Numbered from the stretch's first letter, positions 10,799 through 23,775 are shown. The stretch: 64,000 nt of DNA from Proteles cristata cristata (GCA_017311185.1 JAESUZ010005462.1:5208001-5272000); one strand, 5' to 3'. The notes: generated from the sequence alone by a model not told the origin. Numbers and translations: made by a program.

Positions 10799-10809
10799 AA
10801 AGTCTTTTG

Positions 10810-11562
10810 AAATACAAATCAAAACCACACTGAGATACCACCTCACACCAGTCAGAGTGGCTAAAATGAGCAAATCAGAGAACTCTAGATGCTGGCGAGG
10901 ATGTGGAGAAACGGGCACCCTCCTACACTGTTGGTGGGAATGTAAACTGTACAGCCCCTCTGGAAAACAGTGTGGAGGTTCCTCAGGAAACTAACAATAG
11001 AACTCCCCTATGACCCAGCAATAGCACTGCTAGGAATTTACCCAAGTGATACAGAAATGCTGAGGCATAGGAGCACATGTACCCCAATGTTCATAGCAGC
11101 ACTCTCCACAATAGCTAAAACATGGAAAGAGCCTAAGTGTCCATCCACAGATGAATGGATCAAGAAGATGTGGCTTATCTATACCATGGAATACTACATG
11201 GCAATGAGAAACAATGAAATCTGGCCATGTGTAGCAACATGGATGGACCTGGAGGGTGTTATGCTGAGCGAAATAAGTCAGGCAGAGAAGGACAAATATC
11301 ATATGTTTGCACGTATAGGAGGATTAGGAGGAACTTAACTGAGGACCAAGGGTGAGAAGAAGAGCGGAAATGGTGGGGGAAAGGGAGAGAGGCAAACCAT
11401 GAGAGACTCTTGAATGCTGACAAAAACTGAGGACTGATGGATGTTGGGGGGGGAGGAGGGATGGGCATGGAGGAGGGCACTCGTGGGGATGAGCACTGGG
11501 TGTTATGTGGAAACTAATTTGGCAATAAACTATGTGTAAAAAAAATAAAAAATAAAAAAGAC
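10810..11562 (+). mobile_element. 5'-truncated young L1 (3' end only)
   Basis: It begins within the last part of ORF2 (ORF 10970-11338 is the ORF2 C-terminus). It continues through the felid L1 3'UTR (G-rich ggggggaggaggg; aataaac near 11524) to an A-rich tail. TSD aaagtcttttg lies at 10799-10809 and 11563-11573. The cysteine/histidine zinc-knuckle-like stretch lies just before the ORF at about 10890-10950. Confidence 0.95.
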
Positions 11563-11574
11563 AAAGTCTTTTGT

Positions 11575-12235
11575 CTCCAGAAGCCCTTTAGTCCTGGGAA
11601 ATGCAGGACATCCAATTATCCCACAGCTATGGTGTATTTTGGGGAAATATGAATTAATTTTAAATAAGAATAAATAACATAATTATCATTTAAGCATCTT
11701 CTTCTTTATTTAGAAATAGTTCTATATGTTTTATGTTGAAAAGGAGCAGATGCATCCCATCACTGGGTAGGGCCAGACTAATTTTAGCTCTGAAAGCTGC
11801 ACAAAAGGCAAGAACTGGGCTCTCCTAAAGGTTTGTAATGGGTAGTTGATACTTTTCAGAGGGAAATGTTGGCTGAAGAAAAGCCAATGTTAGTATTTCT
11901 CCCTGTAGAAAAATACATTTTGATGTTTCCCAAAATAATTCCTACAAACTATTTCAGAATAGCTATGAGAGCCTAATAGATTTTCCTTATGATATTAAAT
12001 TGAAGATATCACAATGCTCGAAAGAATGAGTAATTATTTCAAAGGAAGTGGACAGTCTTCTAAAAGTGGTTATATTTTCATAAAGTGAAGGGTTTTGGGA
12101 CATAAATACATCAATGAATCCTCTTCCATAGCTTAAGTCCCCTCACTGTCTACTGTCCCTGAGTCCAGTTACTGCTCTCCAGGTGATATGATCTTGGATG
12201 TCCTCACTCACATTCCCAATCTCCAAGAATTGAGG
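11575..12235. other. Unique sequence
   Basis: Nothing recognisable as a gene or repeat. Confidence 0.5.
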
Positions 12236-12239
12236 TGGC

Positions 12240-12320
12240 TTATTTATTTATTCAACCAACATTTATTGAAAACTTATATTCTAGGCATTATGTCAGAAGC
12301 TGAGGATACAGAAATATAAA
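12240..12320. mobile_element. Ancient interspersed repeat fragment, family uncertain
   Basis: It matches the common mammalian pattern attcaacaaatatttattga...ctaggcac...gatacag (here attcaaccaacatttattga and gaggatacagaaat). I cannot name the family with confidence. Confidence 0.45.
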
Positions 12321-12340
12321 CAAAACTGCCCCACACTTAA

Positions 12341-12553
12341 ACATTTTTTTAAATGTTTATTTAATTTTGAGACAAAGAGACACAGAGCACAATCAGGGAA
12401 GAGACAGAAAGAGAGGGAGACACAGAATCAGAAGCAGGCTGCAGGCTCCGAGATATTGGCAGAGAGCCCACCACAGGGCTTGAACTCACAAGCAGTGAGA
12501 TCATGACCTGAGCCAAAGTCAGACACTTAACTGACTGAGCCACCTAGATTCCC
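12341..12553 (-). mobile_element. Older SINEC-type SINE
   Basis: Reverse-complement SINE with a decayed head (ccacctagattcccc). A 20-base TSD (caaaactgccccacac...) at 12321-12340 and 12554-12573 differs at one base. Confidence 0.92.
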
Positions 12554-12822
12554 CAAAACTGCCTCACACTTAATGCACATTTATTTATTAAGTACATGGG
12601 AAAGGTCTTATATATAAATAATTTCCATGTAATGTGGTGTACTTGAGTTTGTAAAATTTGCTTTGGGACCTTATAGAAAGGCACTGATGGAACTGCCTTA
12701 GTTGGTTCTTGTATTTTCTTATTTCTGGTATGCAAGTCCTTTACAAATACATGAATTCATGTGTATTTCAAGCACAATGATTTTGGTTATTTACAGCCAG
12801 TAATATAAGATTGGCCTGTCTT

Positions 12823-13033
12823 GGGGCGCCTGGGTGGCTTAGTCGGTTAAGCGTCCGACTTTCGCTTAGGTCATGGTCTCGCGGTTCGTGGGTTCGAGCC
12901 CCGCGTCGGGCTCTGTGCTGACTGCCAGCTCAGAGCCTGGAGCCTGTTTCGATTCTGTGTCTCCCTCTCTCTGACCCTCCTGCTCTGCTGTCTCTCTCTC
13001 CTAGAAATAAATAAAACATTTAAAAAAAAAAAA
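12823..13033 (+). mobile_element. Young SINEC_Fc
   Basis: Near-consensus head (ggggcgcctgggtggc), A box, B box and CT-rich region, with an A tail. A perfect 16-base TSD aagattggcctgtctt is at 12807-12822 and 13034-13049, indicating recent insertion. Confidence 0.97.
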
Positions 13034-13049
13034 AAGATTGGCCTGTCTT

Positions 13050-14220
13050 AATTCCACGTCCTGAAACTCTTGGTTCATAAAGTGTCATTTCCAAAAGGTG
13101 ATATTATAGGAAGTGATGCATATGCCTTCTGTCTAAACATAATAAGGGAAGTGCCAGAATGTGCTCTTGCTTAGAAGCCAAACTGATTATAGTGGCTTCC
13201 CACATCTCACCAGTTACTACCTTCTCACCTTGTCCTTTATCACATTCTTACAGGTAACATCTTTAAGGGAAGACTTTGAACTTCAGAGAATTTGCAAATC
13301 AATAAAAGCAGCTTAATTATATATGTGTGTGTATCTATATAAGTGTCTATGTAAATATACATATTTTTATACACATACATACATACATACATACATACAT
13401 ACAGGTACATAGGTTTGGGAAATATTCAGCCTTTTGAATGGAAACCTTTTCTCCTATACTTTGTGAGGAAAACCTGGCCTCAAGAGCTAGATGTTGGTAA
13501 TGAGCTAAATCAACAAATCACATTTGGTATATATTAAAGAAAATTGAATTCTAGAACTCAAAGAGACTTTGAATATCATCAGATTCTAGTCTAAGACATT
13601 TGGCAACTAAGGTATCAAAACATTAAATGATTTTCTTAGGCATACACAGATAAGCAGTAGCAGAAATTATTTGCTGTTCCAGGTTGCCCTCTCATTACCC
13701 AGTCCCCTCCTCTGGGATTCCTCAAACTTCCCACTACGTAGAAACTAGATTTACCCATGGCACAACTTAGAGTCTTTAGGATTTTAAACCCTGCTCCTAC
13801 TCCAAGCTGTTTATGCAATTTTTACAATACCATGATATAGGGATATTATGAACATCCACCCCTTAAAGGCTTAATGAGATCTCAGCTGAAGAAAGAGTAA
13901 CAACTACTTCATGTGAACTATAACACAAAGTCTGGCAGCTGGAAAGTGGGTGGTGGTTATGTATATAGTAGGAGAATGAGAAACTGAAGGTAGGTTAAGG
14001 TTGAGTTGGATGCCTTGAGTGAATGGTACATCTCTCTGAGAATCACTTATTAGGAAGATTAATCTGTCATTAGTTATGAAGGTGGAACAGAGATCCACTA
14101 GGAAGGTGTTTTGTTTTCATAGTCTAGAGATGATGTATTAAGGTTCTATAAATGTAATGCTGGAAAGAGAGTGATGGTCGGAGTGGGGGGAAGTGAGTCA
14201 TTAGTCAATGACTAATTGTA
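13050..14220. other. Unique sequence with tetranucleotide repeat
   Basis: Mostly unremarkable. A (CATA)n run is listed separately. Small minus-strand ORFs (13636-13818, 13904-14098) have no support. Confidence 0.5.
13373..13403. repeat. (CATA)n microsatellite
   Basis: About eight CATA units after a TATATG/TGTATC-rich lead-in from 13318. Confidence 0.9.
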
Positions 14221-14224
14221 CAGC

Positions 14225-14460
14225 AAACATTTAGCACCTAGCATACACCAGATACCAGACTAGGCCCTACATATACAAAAATGAAAATACATGGATTTTA
14301 CCCCTAAGGAACTTGCAGTTCCATAATGCACATGGACAAGGAGTTGGACAACTGTCACATAATGTGTTAGGTATTGGGATGAGGAGAGGGAAGTTGATAA
14401 GGGGATCCACAGAGAAGGCACCACAATAGTATATCAGCAGGAAATGGAATCCAGTCAGGT
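14225..14460. mobile_element. Ancient interspersed repeat fragment, family uncertain
   Basis: Pattern acatttagcacctagcatacaccagataccagactaggc followed by aaggaacttgcagttcc. It is the same ancient mammalian repeat type as at 12240-12320. Family not named. Confidence 0.45.
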
Positions 14461-14694
14461 TATTCAAGTAACTGCAGTGAAGAATTTCTTAGTGAAAGGT
14501 GTGTCAAGGTTAACTGAACCCAAGATAACTGCTGAACCCAAGAAAACTGCTGAGGTAGCTGGAGACCAGTACAGTGGAAGCTGTTGTCATCCCTAAGCCT
14601 GCATCAGGGAGAGGAAGACTAGATTGATTGAGCCTACTAGAAGCTGGGGCCATGGCAGTGGGCCACTTGACTGGAGCTGTAGTTGGGAAGTGTT

Positions 14695-15025
14695 ATGAGT
14701 TCAATTGTGTTCTCCAAAATATATATGTTGATGCCCTAACCCTCCAGTACCTTAGAATGTGACTATACTTGGAGAGACGATCTTTACAAAGGTAATCAAG
14801 GTAAAATGAGCTCATTGTGGTGGCTCTAATCTGAGTGGTGTCCTTATAAGAAGAGAATATTAGGACACAGACACACAGAAGACCTTATAAGGACACAGGG
14901 AGAAGGCGGCATCTACAAGGCCAGGAGAGGCCTCACAAAGAACCAAACCTGCTGACACCTTGGTCTTGGACTTTCAGCCTCCAGAACTGTGAGACAATAA
15001 GTTGTCTGTTGTTTTAAGAAATGAA
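14695..15025 (+). mobile_element. MLT1-type MaLR LTR
   Basis: ERVL-MaLR LTR text: gttcaattgtgttctcc, ccagtaccttagaatgtgac, gtgtccttataagaagag, ggcatctacaaggccagg, cttggactttcagcctccagaactgtgag. It is a non-coding, ancient endogenous-retrovirus LTR relic. Confidence 0.85.
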
Positions 15026-15029
15026 AGAT

Positions 15030-15825
15030 GTTTTTGGCCAACTCTGTGGTACTTCAGCCCTAGCAAACTTACAGAGAAGGAAACAGCCATTACTAGAAAC
15101 ATAACTCAATCAGTAAGCCCATGGGGAAGAGGCATCCTGGCCTTGTTCTCCAACTGCTCTTTGATCTCACATAAAAGCCAAACCCTCACGGAAGCCAGAA
15201 AAGGTGCCCAAGGGATGTGTTCCATATGTACAGTTTCCCAGGGCACTTGTAAGATAGAGAATGGTAAGATCTCGAGGGACAAATAGAAAATAATCAGCAA
15301 AGACATTTAATTAAGTCTTGAGAAATCAAGAAAGGTGACCTGATGGAGGTGCCTCAAACTAAGTCTGGAATAATAAATGAGTTAATATTAATAAAGCAAT
15401 TATTACTGGGCCCATAGTAAGAGATGTATGTTACTGTTGTTATTGTTTTCACCACCAGATTTTTTTAAATTTACTATTTCTAGTTCCTCCTAGCAATCCT
15501 GGAAGGTTTGTTCTCTTTTTATGGTGTTCTTTTTTTATGGATAAGAAAATTAGGCTCAAAGAAGTTGAAAAAAAAATGGCTACAGCCAGATTTCACACTC
15601 AGGAAACTGGGAAGTGGCAAGCATAGAGAATCTGTCTGTGGTGTGGGGGTCCCAGGGAAGGCCCAAACCTAAGGATGGAGCAGAAACATTGAAGAAAATT
15701 CTCTAGTACCTGAGATTCCACCCTAAGCACAATGTAATACCAGAGGCATTTGAAGCCAGTGGTGTACTAAAAATAACCAAAACCCAAATTCAACTCAACT
15801 CCTGACCAGATTGACTCTACTTCCT
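15030..15825. other. Unique sequence
   Basis: The ORFs at 15002-15286 and 15106-15306 overlap in opposite frames and have no family resemblance. No other signal. Confidence 0.45.
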
Positions 15826-15829
15826 GAAT

Positions 15830-16490
15830 TAACTCCCTTGAAGAGTAATCCCATTTCCAGAGATAGATACTATATGTCTGAGTATATATACAGAAGAATT
15901 GAAAGTATGCATTCAAGCTTGTACCCCAGTGTTTATTGTAGCATTATTCACAAACATCCACAGCCCAAACATAGAAACAACCCAAATGACATCAAAGATG
16001 AATAGAATTGGGATGCCTGAGTGACTCAGTCAGTTAAGCATCCAACTTCAGTTCAGGTTATGATCTCACAGTTCATGAGTTCGAGCCCCACATCAGGCTC
16101 TGTGCTGACAGCTCAGAACCTGGAACCTGCTTCAGATTCGGTGTTTCCCTCTCTCTCTGCCCCTCCCCAGCTTGCAACCTCTCTCTCTCTCTCTCTCAAA
16201 TAAACACTTAGAAGAAAGTTACAAAAACAAAGATGAATATAGAGACAAACTGTAGTATATACATACAATGGCATATTATTCAACCTTAAAAGAAAGGCAA
16301 TTTTCATACATGGGCGAACCTTAAAAACATTATAAGTAAAATAAACCAGAACAGAAGTATAAATACTGTGTGATTCCACCTATAAGAGGTACTTGGAATA
16401 GACAAATTCATAGAGATAGTGTAATAGAGGTTACAGAGCTGGGAGCAGGAAGGTATGGGGAGTTATTGTTTGGGGATGATAAAAAGTTAT
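15830..16490 (+). mobile_element. Old L1 (L1M-type) ORF2 3' end, split by a SINE
   Basis: It reads cagtgtttattgtagcattattcacaa...agcccaaacatagaaacaacccaaatg, resumes after the SINE with tagtatatacatacaatggcatattattc, and continues gtgtgattccacctataagagg. This is the 3' end of an old L1 with no intact frame. Confidence 0.85.
16010..16225 (+). mobile_element. Older SINEC-type SINE inside old L1
   Basis: Diverged head (gggatgcctgagtgactcag) and a CT-rich end. TSD caaagatgaata is at 15993-16004 and 16228-16239, within the L1 sequence. Confidence 0.9.
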
Positions 16491-16496
16491 GGAAAT

Positions 16497-16868
16497 GGGT
16501 TGGGTGAAGAAGATGGCAGTGGAGTAGAAGAACCCTAGTCTCACCTTGTCCCATGAACACAACTGAAAAACAATCATATCATCCTAAATAGCACGTGAAT
16601 AGATCTGAAGACTAACAGAACAAACTCCACAACTAAAGGGAGAGAAGAGACCACAATGAAGATGGTAAGAAGTATGGAGATGTCATTTAGGGGAGAAATG
16701 GATCACAGGTGCTATGGAGGGGAAGGAGACATGGTCGCAGAGAAGGGGGAGGAGGGGAATGAGAGAAAGAGAGAGAGGAATACACAGGGGAATATACAAG
16801 GAGAATGGTTCCCAAAAGCCATGGGCTTGGAAAATGAGAAAGGCTGAATTTTGAGAGTTCTTGCAACG
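16497..16868 (+). mobile_element. Old L1 5'UTR fragment
   Basis: It opens gaagatggcagtggagtagaagaaccctagtctcacc, the typical start of an L1 5'UTR with a YY1-like aagatggc. It runs through a purine-rich leader and stops where the minus-strand old L1 begins. No ORF1 follows. Confidence 0.7.
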
Positions 16869-16869
16869 A

Positions 16870-19667
16870 ATGGGTCTTTTTAATTTATTTTTCGTTTATA
16901 GTTTATTGTCAAGTTGGTTTCCACATAACACCCAGGGCTCATCCCAACAAGTGCTGTCCTTCATGCTCATCACCCCTTTTCCCCTCTCCCCCACCCCCAC
17001 CAACCCTTTTTGTTCTCAGTATTTAAGAGTCTCTTACGGTTTCCCTCCTTCTCTTTAACTATTTTTCCCTTCCCTTCCCCCATGGTCTTCTGTTAAGTTT
17101 CTTCTGTTCCACATGTGAGTGAAAACATATGGTATCTGTCATTCTCTGCCTCACTTGTTTCACTTAGCATAATACCCTCCAGTTCCATCCATATTGCTAC
17201 AAATGACCAGATTTCATTCTTTCTCATTGCCATGTAGTATTCCATTGTAAATACAAACCCTATCTTCTTGATCCATTCGTCAGCTGATGGACATTTAGGC
17301 TGTTTCCATGATTTGACAATTGTTGAAAGTGTTGCTATGAACAATGGGATATATGTGCCCTGTGCATCAGCACGCCTGTATCTCTTGGATAAATTCCTAG
17401 CAGTGCCATTGCTGGGTCATAGGGGAGTTATATTGTTAATTTTTGAGGAACCTCCATACTGTTTTCCAGAGTGGCTGCACTAGATTACATTACCTCCACT
17501 AGTGTAAGAGGGTGCCTGTTTCTCCACATCCTCGCCAGCATCTATAGTCTCATGATTTGTTCATTTTAGCCTGTCTGCCCAGCGTGAGGTGACATCTTAG
17601 TGTGGTTTTGATTTATATTTTGATGATGATGAGTGACATTGAGCATCGTTTCATGTGTCTGCTGGCCATCTGGATGTCCTCTTTGGAGAAGTGTCTGTTC
17701 TTGTCTTCTGCCCATTTCTTCACTGGATTATTTGTTTTCTGGATGTGGAGTTTGGTGAGTTCCTTACATATTTTGGATACTAGCCCTTTATCTGATATGC
17801 CACTTGCAACTATTTATTCCCATTCCATCAGTTGCCTGTTTTGTTGATTGTTTCCTTTGCAGTGCAAAAGTTTTTATCTTGATGAGGTCCCAATAGTTCA
17901 TTTTTGCTCTTGATTCCCTTACCTTTGGAGATGTGTCGAGTAAGAAATTGTTGCAACTGAGGCCAAAGAAATTGCTGCCTGCTTTCCTCTCTAGGGTTTT
18001 GATGGTTTCCTGTCTCACATTCAAGTCCTTCATCCATTGTGAGTATATTTTTATGTGTGGTGTAAGAAAGTGGTCTAGTTTCATTCTTCTGCATGTTGCT
18101 GTCCAGTTCTCCCAGCACCATTTGTTAAAGAGTTGGTCTTTTTTCCATTGGATACTTTTTCCTGCTTTGTCAAATATTAGTTGGCCATACATTTGTGGGT
18201 GCGATTCTGAGTTCTCTATTCTATTCCATTGGTCTATGTGTCTGTTTTGTGCCAATTCCATACTGTCTTGATAATTACAGCTTTTTTTAAATTTTTTTTT
18301 CAATGTTTTATTTATTTCTAGGAGAGAGAGAGACAATGTGAACAGGGGAGGGTCAGAGAGAGAGGGAGTCACAGACTGAAACAGGCTCCAGGCTCTGAGC
18401 TGGCAGTCAGCACAGGGCCCGACTCGGGGCTCGAACCCATGAACTGCGAGATCGTGACCTAAGCGAAAGTTGGACGCTTAACAGACTAAGCCACCCAGGC
18501 GCCCCGATAATTACAACTTTCTAATAGAGGCTAAAGTCTGGGATCGTGATGCCTCCTGTTTTGGTTTTATTATTCAATATTAACTTGGCTATTCAGGGTC
18601 TTTTGTGTTCCATACAAATTATAGGATAGTTTTTCTAGCTTTGAGAAGAATGCTGGTACAATTTTGATTGGTATTGCATTGAATGTGTAGGTTGATTTGG
18701 GTAGTATTAACATTTTAACAATATTTATTCTTCCGATCCATGAGCATGGAATGTTTTTCCATTTCTTTGTGTCTTCTTCAATTTCCTTCATAAGTTTTCT
18801 ATAGTTTTCATCATACAGATCTTTTACATCTTGGTTAGGTTTATTCCTAGGTATTTTACGGGTTTTGGTGCAATTGTGAGTGGGATCAGTTTCTTGATTT
18901 CTCTTTCTATTACTTCATTATTGGTCTATAGAAATAAAACCAATATCTGTACATGGATTTTGTACCTACGACTTTGCTGAATTCATGTATCAGTTCTAGC
19001 AGACTTTTGTTGGAGTCTGTCGGGTTTGCCACGTAGAGTATCATGTCGTCTATGAAAAGTGAAAGTTTAACTTCATCTTTGCCAATTCTGATGCCTGTTT
19101 TTTCCCTTTGTTATCTGATTGCTGATGCTAGGACCTCCAGCACTGTTATACAATGGTGGTGAGAATGGACATCCCTGTCGTGTTCCTGAACTCAAGGGGA
19201 AAGCTCTGAAATTTTCCCCCATTGAGGATGATATTAGCTATGGGCTTTTAATAAATGGCTTTATGATATTTAAGCAAGTTCCTTCAATCTTGACTTTCTT
19301 GAGTGTTTTTATTTAGAAAGATGCTGTATTTTGTCAAATGCTTTTTCTGCATCTACTGACAGGATCATATGGTTCTTAGCCTTTATTTTATTAACATTAT
19401 GTATCATTATGATATATTTCCAAATATTGAACCATCCATGCAGTGCAGGAATGAGTCCCAATTGATCATGGTGGATAATTCTTTTTACATGCTGTTGGAT
19501 TTGATCTGCTAATATCTTGTTGAGAATTTTTGCATCCATGTTCATCAGGGATATTGGCATGTACTTCTTTTGTGGGGGGAGGGGGCTTCTGTCTGTTTTG
19601 GGAATCAAGGTAATGCTGGCTTCATAGAATGAGTCCAGAATTTTTCATTCTATTTCTTTTTTTTTAA
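16870..19667 (-). mobile_element. Old near-full-length L1, 3' half
   Basis: Minus-strand L1: 3'UTR at 16870-17100, then ORF2 C-terminus to RT region (broken ORFs 17093-17344, 17788-18372, 18570-18791, 19309-19608). It is interrupted by a SINE at 18285-18505. At 19652-19667 it hits the TSD of a second SINE; the element resumes at 26663. Many stops and indels show it is older than the L1 nested inside it. Confidence 0.9.
18285..18505 (-). mobile_element. Young SINEC_Fc in old L1
   Basis: Ends ccacccaggcgcccc. TSD gataattaca(g/a)cttt at 18270-18284 and 18506-18520 lies inside L1 ORF2. Confidence 0.95.
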
Positions 19668-19678
19668 TTTTTAATGTT

Positions 19679-19714
<36 letters not shown>
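19668..19714 (-). mobile_element. Tail of a SINE split by young L1
   Basis: This is the 3' tail (tttttaatgttttattta...) of the SINE whose body lies at 26456-26662. The L1 TSD (aatgttttatttatt, 19673-19687) lies in it, followed by an expanded (TTTA)n run to about 19710. Confidence 0.8.
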
Positions 19715-19716
<2 letters not shown>

Positions 19717-19928
19717 CTTGCATATTTATATCTTTTTTTTAAATAGTTTATTGTCAAATTAGTTTCCACATAACACTCAGTGCTCATCCCCAAAAGTGTC
19801 CTCCTCTATGCCCCTCCCCCCCACATCCATCACTCCTCAGTTTTTGTCAGCATTCAAGAGTCTCTCATGGTTTGCCTCTCTCCCTTTCCCCCACCATTTC
19901 CGCCCTTCTTCTCACCCTTGGTCTTCAG

Positions 19929-22900
19929 TTAAGTTCCTCCTAATCCTCCTATACGTGCAAACATATGATATTTGTCCTTCTCTGCCTGACTTACGCTCAG
20001 CATAACACCCTCAAGGTCCATCCACGGTGCTACACATGGCCAGATTTCATTCTTTCTCATTGCCATGTAGTATTCCATGGTATAGATAAACCACATCTTC
20101 TTGATCCATTCATCTGTTGATGGACACTTAGGCTCTTTCCATGTTTTAGCTATTGTGGAGAGTGCTGCTATGAACATTGGGGTACATGTGCTCCTATGCC
20201 TCAGCATTTCTATATCCCTTGGGTAAATTCCTAGCAGTGCTATTGCTGGGTCATAGGGGAGTTCTATGGTTAGTTTCCTGAGGAACCTCCATACTGTTTT
20301 CCAGAGGGGCTGTACCAGTTTACATTCCCACCAACAGTGTAGGAGGGTGCCCGTTTCTCCACATCCTCGCCAGCATCTAGAGTTCTCTGATTTGCTCATT
20401 TTAGCTACTCTGACTGGTGTGAGGTGGTATCTCAGTGTGGTTTTGATTTATATTTCCCTGATGAGGAGGGATGCTGAGCATCGTTTCATGTGTCTATTGG
20501 CCATCTGGATGTCCTCTTTGGAGAAGTGTCTGTACATATCTTCTGCCCATTTCTTCACTGGGTTGTTTGTTTTTCGGGCGTGTAGTTTGGTGAGTTCCTT
20601 GTAGACTCTGGATATTAACCCTTTATCTGATATGTCATTTGCAACTATCTTTTCCCATTCCGTTGGTTGCCTATTAATTTTCTGGGTTGTTTCCTTGGCT
20701 GTGCAGAAGCTTTTAATCTTGATGAGGTCCCAACAGTTTATTTTTGCTCTTGATTCCCTTGCTTTTGGGGATGTGTCAAGTAAGAAGTTGCTGCGGTGGA
20801 GGTCAAGGAGGTTGTTTCCTGCTTTCTCCTCTAGGGTGTTGATAGTTTCCTGTCTCACGTTCAGGCCCTTTATCCATTTTGAGTTTACTTTTGTGCATGG
20901 TGTGAGGAAATGATCTAGTTTCATTTTTCTGCATGTTGCTGTCCAATTCTCCCAACACCATTTGTTAAAAAGGCTGTCTTTTTTCCATTGGATATTCTTT
21001 CCTGCTTTGTCAAAGATCAGTTGGCTGTATACTTTTGGGTCCACTTCTGAGTTCTCAATTCTCTTCCATTGGTATATGTGTCTGCTTTTGTGCCAATACC
21101 ATACTGTCTTGATGATGACAGCTTTGTAGTAGAGGCTAAAGTCTGGGATGGTGATCCCTCCCGTTTTGGTTTTATTTTTCAGTATTACGTTGGCTATTCG
21201 GGGTCTTTTGTGGTTCCATACAAATTTTTGGATAGTTTGTTCTAGTTTTGAGAAGTATGCTGATGCAATTTTGTTTGGAATTGCATTGAATGTGTAGAGT
21301 GCTTTAGGTAGTAATGACATCTTAACTAAATTTATTCTTCCTATCCGTGAGCAGGGAATGTTTTTCCATTTCTTTGTGTCTTCTTCAATTTCCTTCATAA
21401 GTTTTCTATAGTTTTCATCATACAGATCTCTTGTATCCTTGGTTAGGTTTATTCCGAGGTATTTTATGTTTTTTTGTGCAATTGTGAATGGGATCAGTTT
21501 CTTGATTTCTCTTTCTGTTGCTTCATTGTTGGTGTATAAAAATGCAACCGATTTCTGTACGTTGATTTTGTACCCTGCAACTTGGCTGAATTCTTGGATC
21601 AGTTCTAGTAGGCTTCTGGTGGAGTCTGTAGGGTTTTCGATGTAGAGTATCATGTCATCTCCGAAGAGGGAAAGTTTGACTTCCTCTTTGCCAATTCTGA
21701 TGCCTTTGATTTCCTTTTGGTGTCTGATGGCTGATGCTAGGACTTCCAGCACTATGGTAAACAACAGTGGAGAGAGTGGACATCCCTGTCGTGTTTCAGA
21801 CCTCAGGGGGAAAGCTCTCAGTTTTTCCCTGTTGAGGATGATGTTAGCTGAAATCTTCTCATAGATGGCTTTGATGATGTTTAAGTAGGTTCCTTCTATC
21901 CCAACTTTCTCGAGAGTCTTTATTAAGAAGGGATGCTGTATTTTGTCAAATGCTTTTTCTGCATCTATTGACAGGATCATAGGTTTTTTATCTTTTCTTT
22001 TATTGATATGATGTATCACATTGATTGATTTGCGAATGTTGAACCAGCCCTGTAACCCAGGAATGAATCCCACTTGATCTTGGTGGATGATTCTTTTTAT
22101 ATGCTGCTGGATTCGATTTGCAAGAATCTTGTTGAGAATTTTTGCATCCGTATTTACCAAGGATATTGGCCTGTAGTTCTCTTTTTTTGCTGGATCTCTG
22201 TCTGGCTTGGGAATCAGAGTGATACTGGCTTCATAAAATGAGTCCGGGAGCTTTCCTTGGACTTCTATTTTTTGGAATAGCTTGAGAAGAATTGGGATTA
22301 ATTCTGTTTGAAATGTCTGGTAGAATTCCCCAGGGAAGCCATCAGGTCCAGGGATCTTATTTGTTGGGAGATTTTTGATCACTGATTCAATTTCTTCACT
22401 CGTTATGGGTCTGTTCAGGTTTACTATTTCTTCCCGTGTGAATTTTGGTAGTGAGTGTGTGTTTAGGAATGTGTCCATTTCTTCTAAGTTGTCCAATTTG
22501 TTGGCATATAATTTTTCATAGTATTCCCTGATAATTGCTTGTATTTCTGAGGGGTTGGTTGTAATAAGTCCATTTTCATTCATAATTTTGTCTATTTGGG
22601 TGCTCTCTCTTTTCTTTTGGATAAGTCTGGCTAGAGGTTTGTCAATTTTGTTTACTTTTTCAAAAAACCAACTCTTGGTTTCATTGATCTGTTCCATTGT
22701 TTCTTTGGTCTCTATGTTGTTTATTTCTGCTCTAATTTTTACTATTTCTCTTCTTCTACTGGGTTTAGGGCGTTCTTATTGCTCTGCCTCTAGTTCCTTT
22801 AGGTGAGCTGTTAGATTTTGGACTTGTGCTTTTTCTAATCTCTTGAAATATACCTGGAGAGCAATGTACTTTCCTCTTAGCACTGACTTTGCCGCATCCC

Positions 22901-23775
22901 ATAGATTTTGAATTGTTGTGTTTTCATTTTCGTTTGTTTCCATATATTTTTTAATTTCATCTCTAATTGCCTGATTGGCCCATTCATTCTTTAGAAGGGT
23001 GTTCTTTAACCTCCATGTTTTTAGAGGTTTTCCAGACTTCTTCTTGTAATTGATTTCAAGTTTCAAAGCATTGTGATCAGACAGTGTGCATGGTATGATC
23101 TGTATTCTTTTGTATTTATTGAGGGCTGCTTTATGTCCCAGTATGTGATCTATCTTGGAGAATGTGCCATGTGCACTTGAGAAGAAAGTAAATACCCTGG
23201 CGTCAGGATGTAAAGTTCTAAATATATCCATCAGATCCATGTGGTCCAATGTGTCTTTCAAGTCCATTATTTCTTTAGTGATTTCTGGTTGCCCTATCCA
23301 TTGCTGTAAGTGGAGTATTAAAGTCCCCTGCTATTAGCACGTTCTTATCTATAAGCTTATTTCTGTTTGTGATTAATTGTTTTAGATATTTAGGTGCTCC
23401 CATATTCGGTGCATAGACATTTATGATTGTTAGTTCTTCCTGATGGATGGCCCCTGTAATTACTATGTAGTGCCCTTCTTCATCTCCTCTTATTGTCTTG
23501 AATTTAAAGTCCAGTTCTTCTGATATAAATATTGCTACTCCGGTTTTCTTTTGATTTCCTGTAGCATGATATATATTTCTCCATCCCCTTACTTTTAATC
23601 TGAAGGTATCTTCCAGTCTAAAATGAGTTTCTTGTAGACAGCATATAGATGGATTTTGTTTTTTAATCCATTCTGCTACCGTATGTCTTTTGATTGGAGC
23701 ATTCAGCCCATTTACATTCAGTGTTATTATTGAAATATGTGGGTTTAGAGTCTTTGTATCTTTTGTAGGATTCAT
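19929..23775 (-). pseudogene. L1 ORF2 (endonuclease/reverse transcriptase), few lesions
   Basis: ORF2 encodes, in order, an APE-like endonuclease (IITLNVNGLN near the start; AGDFNTPL near 23320), the reverse transcriptase, and a C-terminal Cys/His motif (C-X3-C-X7-H-X4-C, about 20300-20380). Lesions: a 5-base deletion relative to the plus-strand copy near 23290 shifts frame; TAA at about 22773-22775; TAA at 20448-20450; a 3-base in-frame loss near 19990. The long open part (20448-22697) covers the whole RT. Its catalytic box reads FGDD at 21654-21665, whereas the other L1s here read FADD. It starts 46 bases after the ORF1 stop. Confidence 0.92.

Noticed and set aside
12823..12912. tRNA-Lys-like sequence as a tRNA gene (and similar heads of other SINEs)
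   Set aside because: It is the tRNA-derived head of SINEC_Fc with TSDs and an A tail; it lacks a mature tRNA fold and is repeated throughout the window.
13318..13403. Tandem CATA/TATG repeats as a CRISPR-like or regulatory array
   Set aside because: A simple tetranucleotide microsatellite with no spacers; the genome is mammalian.
20448..22697. 749-codon ORF as a functional host gene
   Set aside because: It is the RT part of L1 ORF2, bounded by nonsense codons within a defective transposon.
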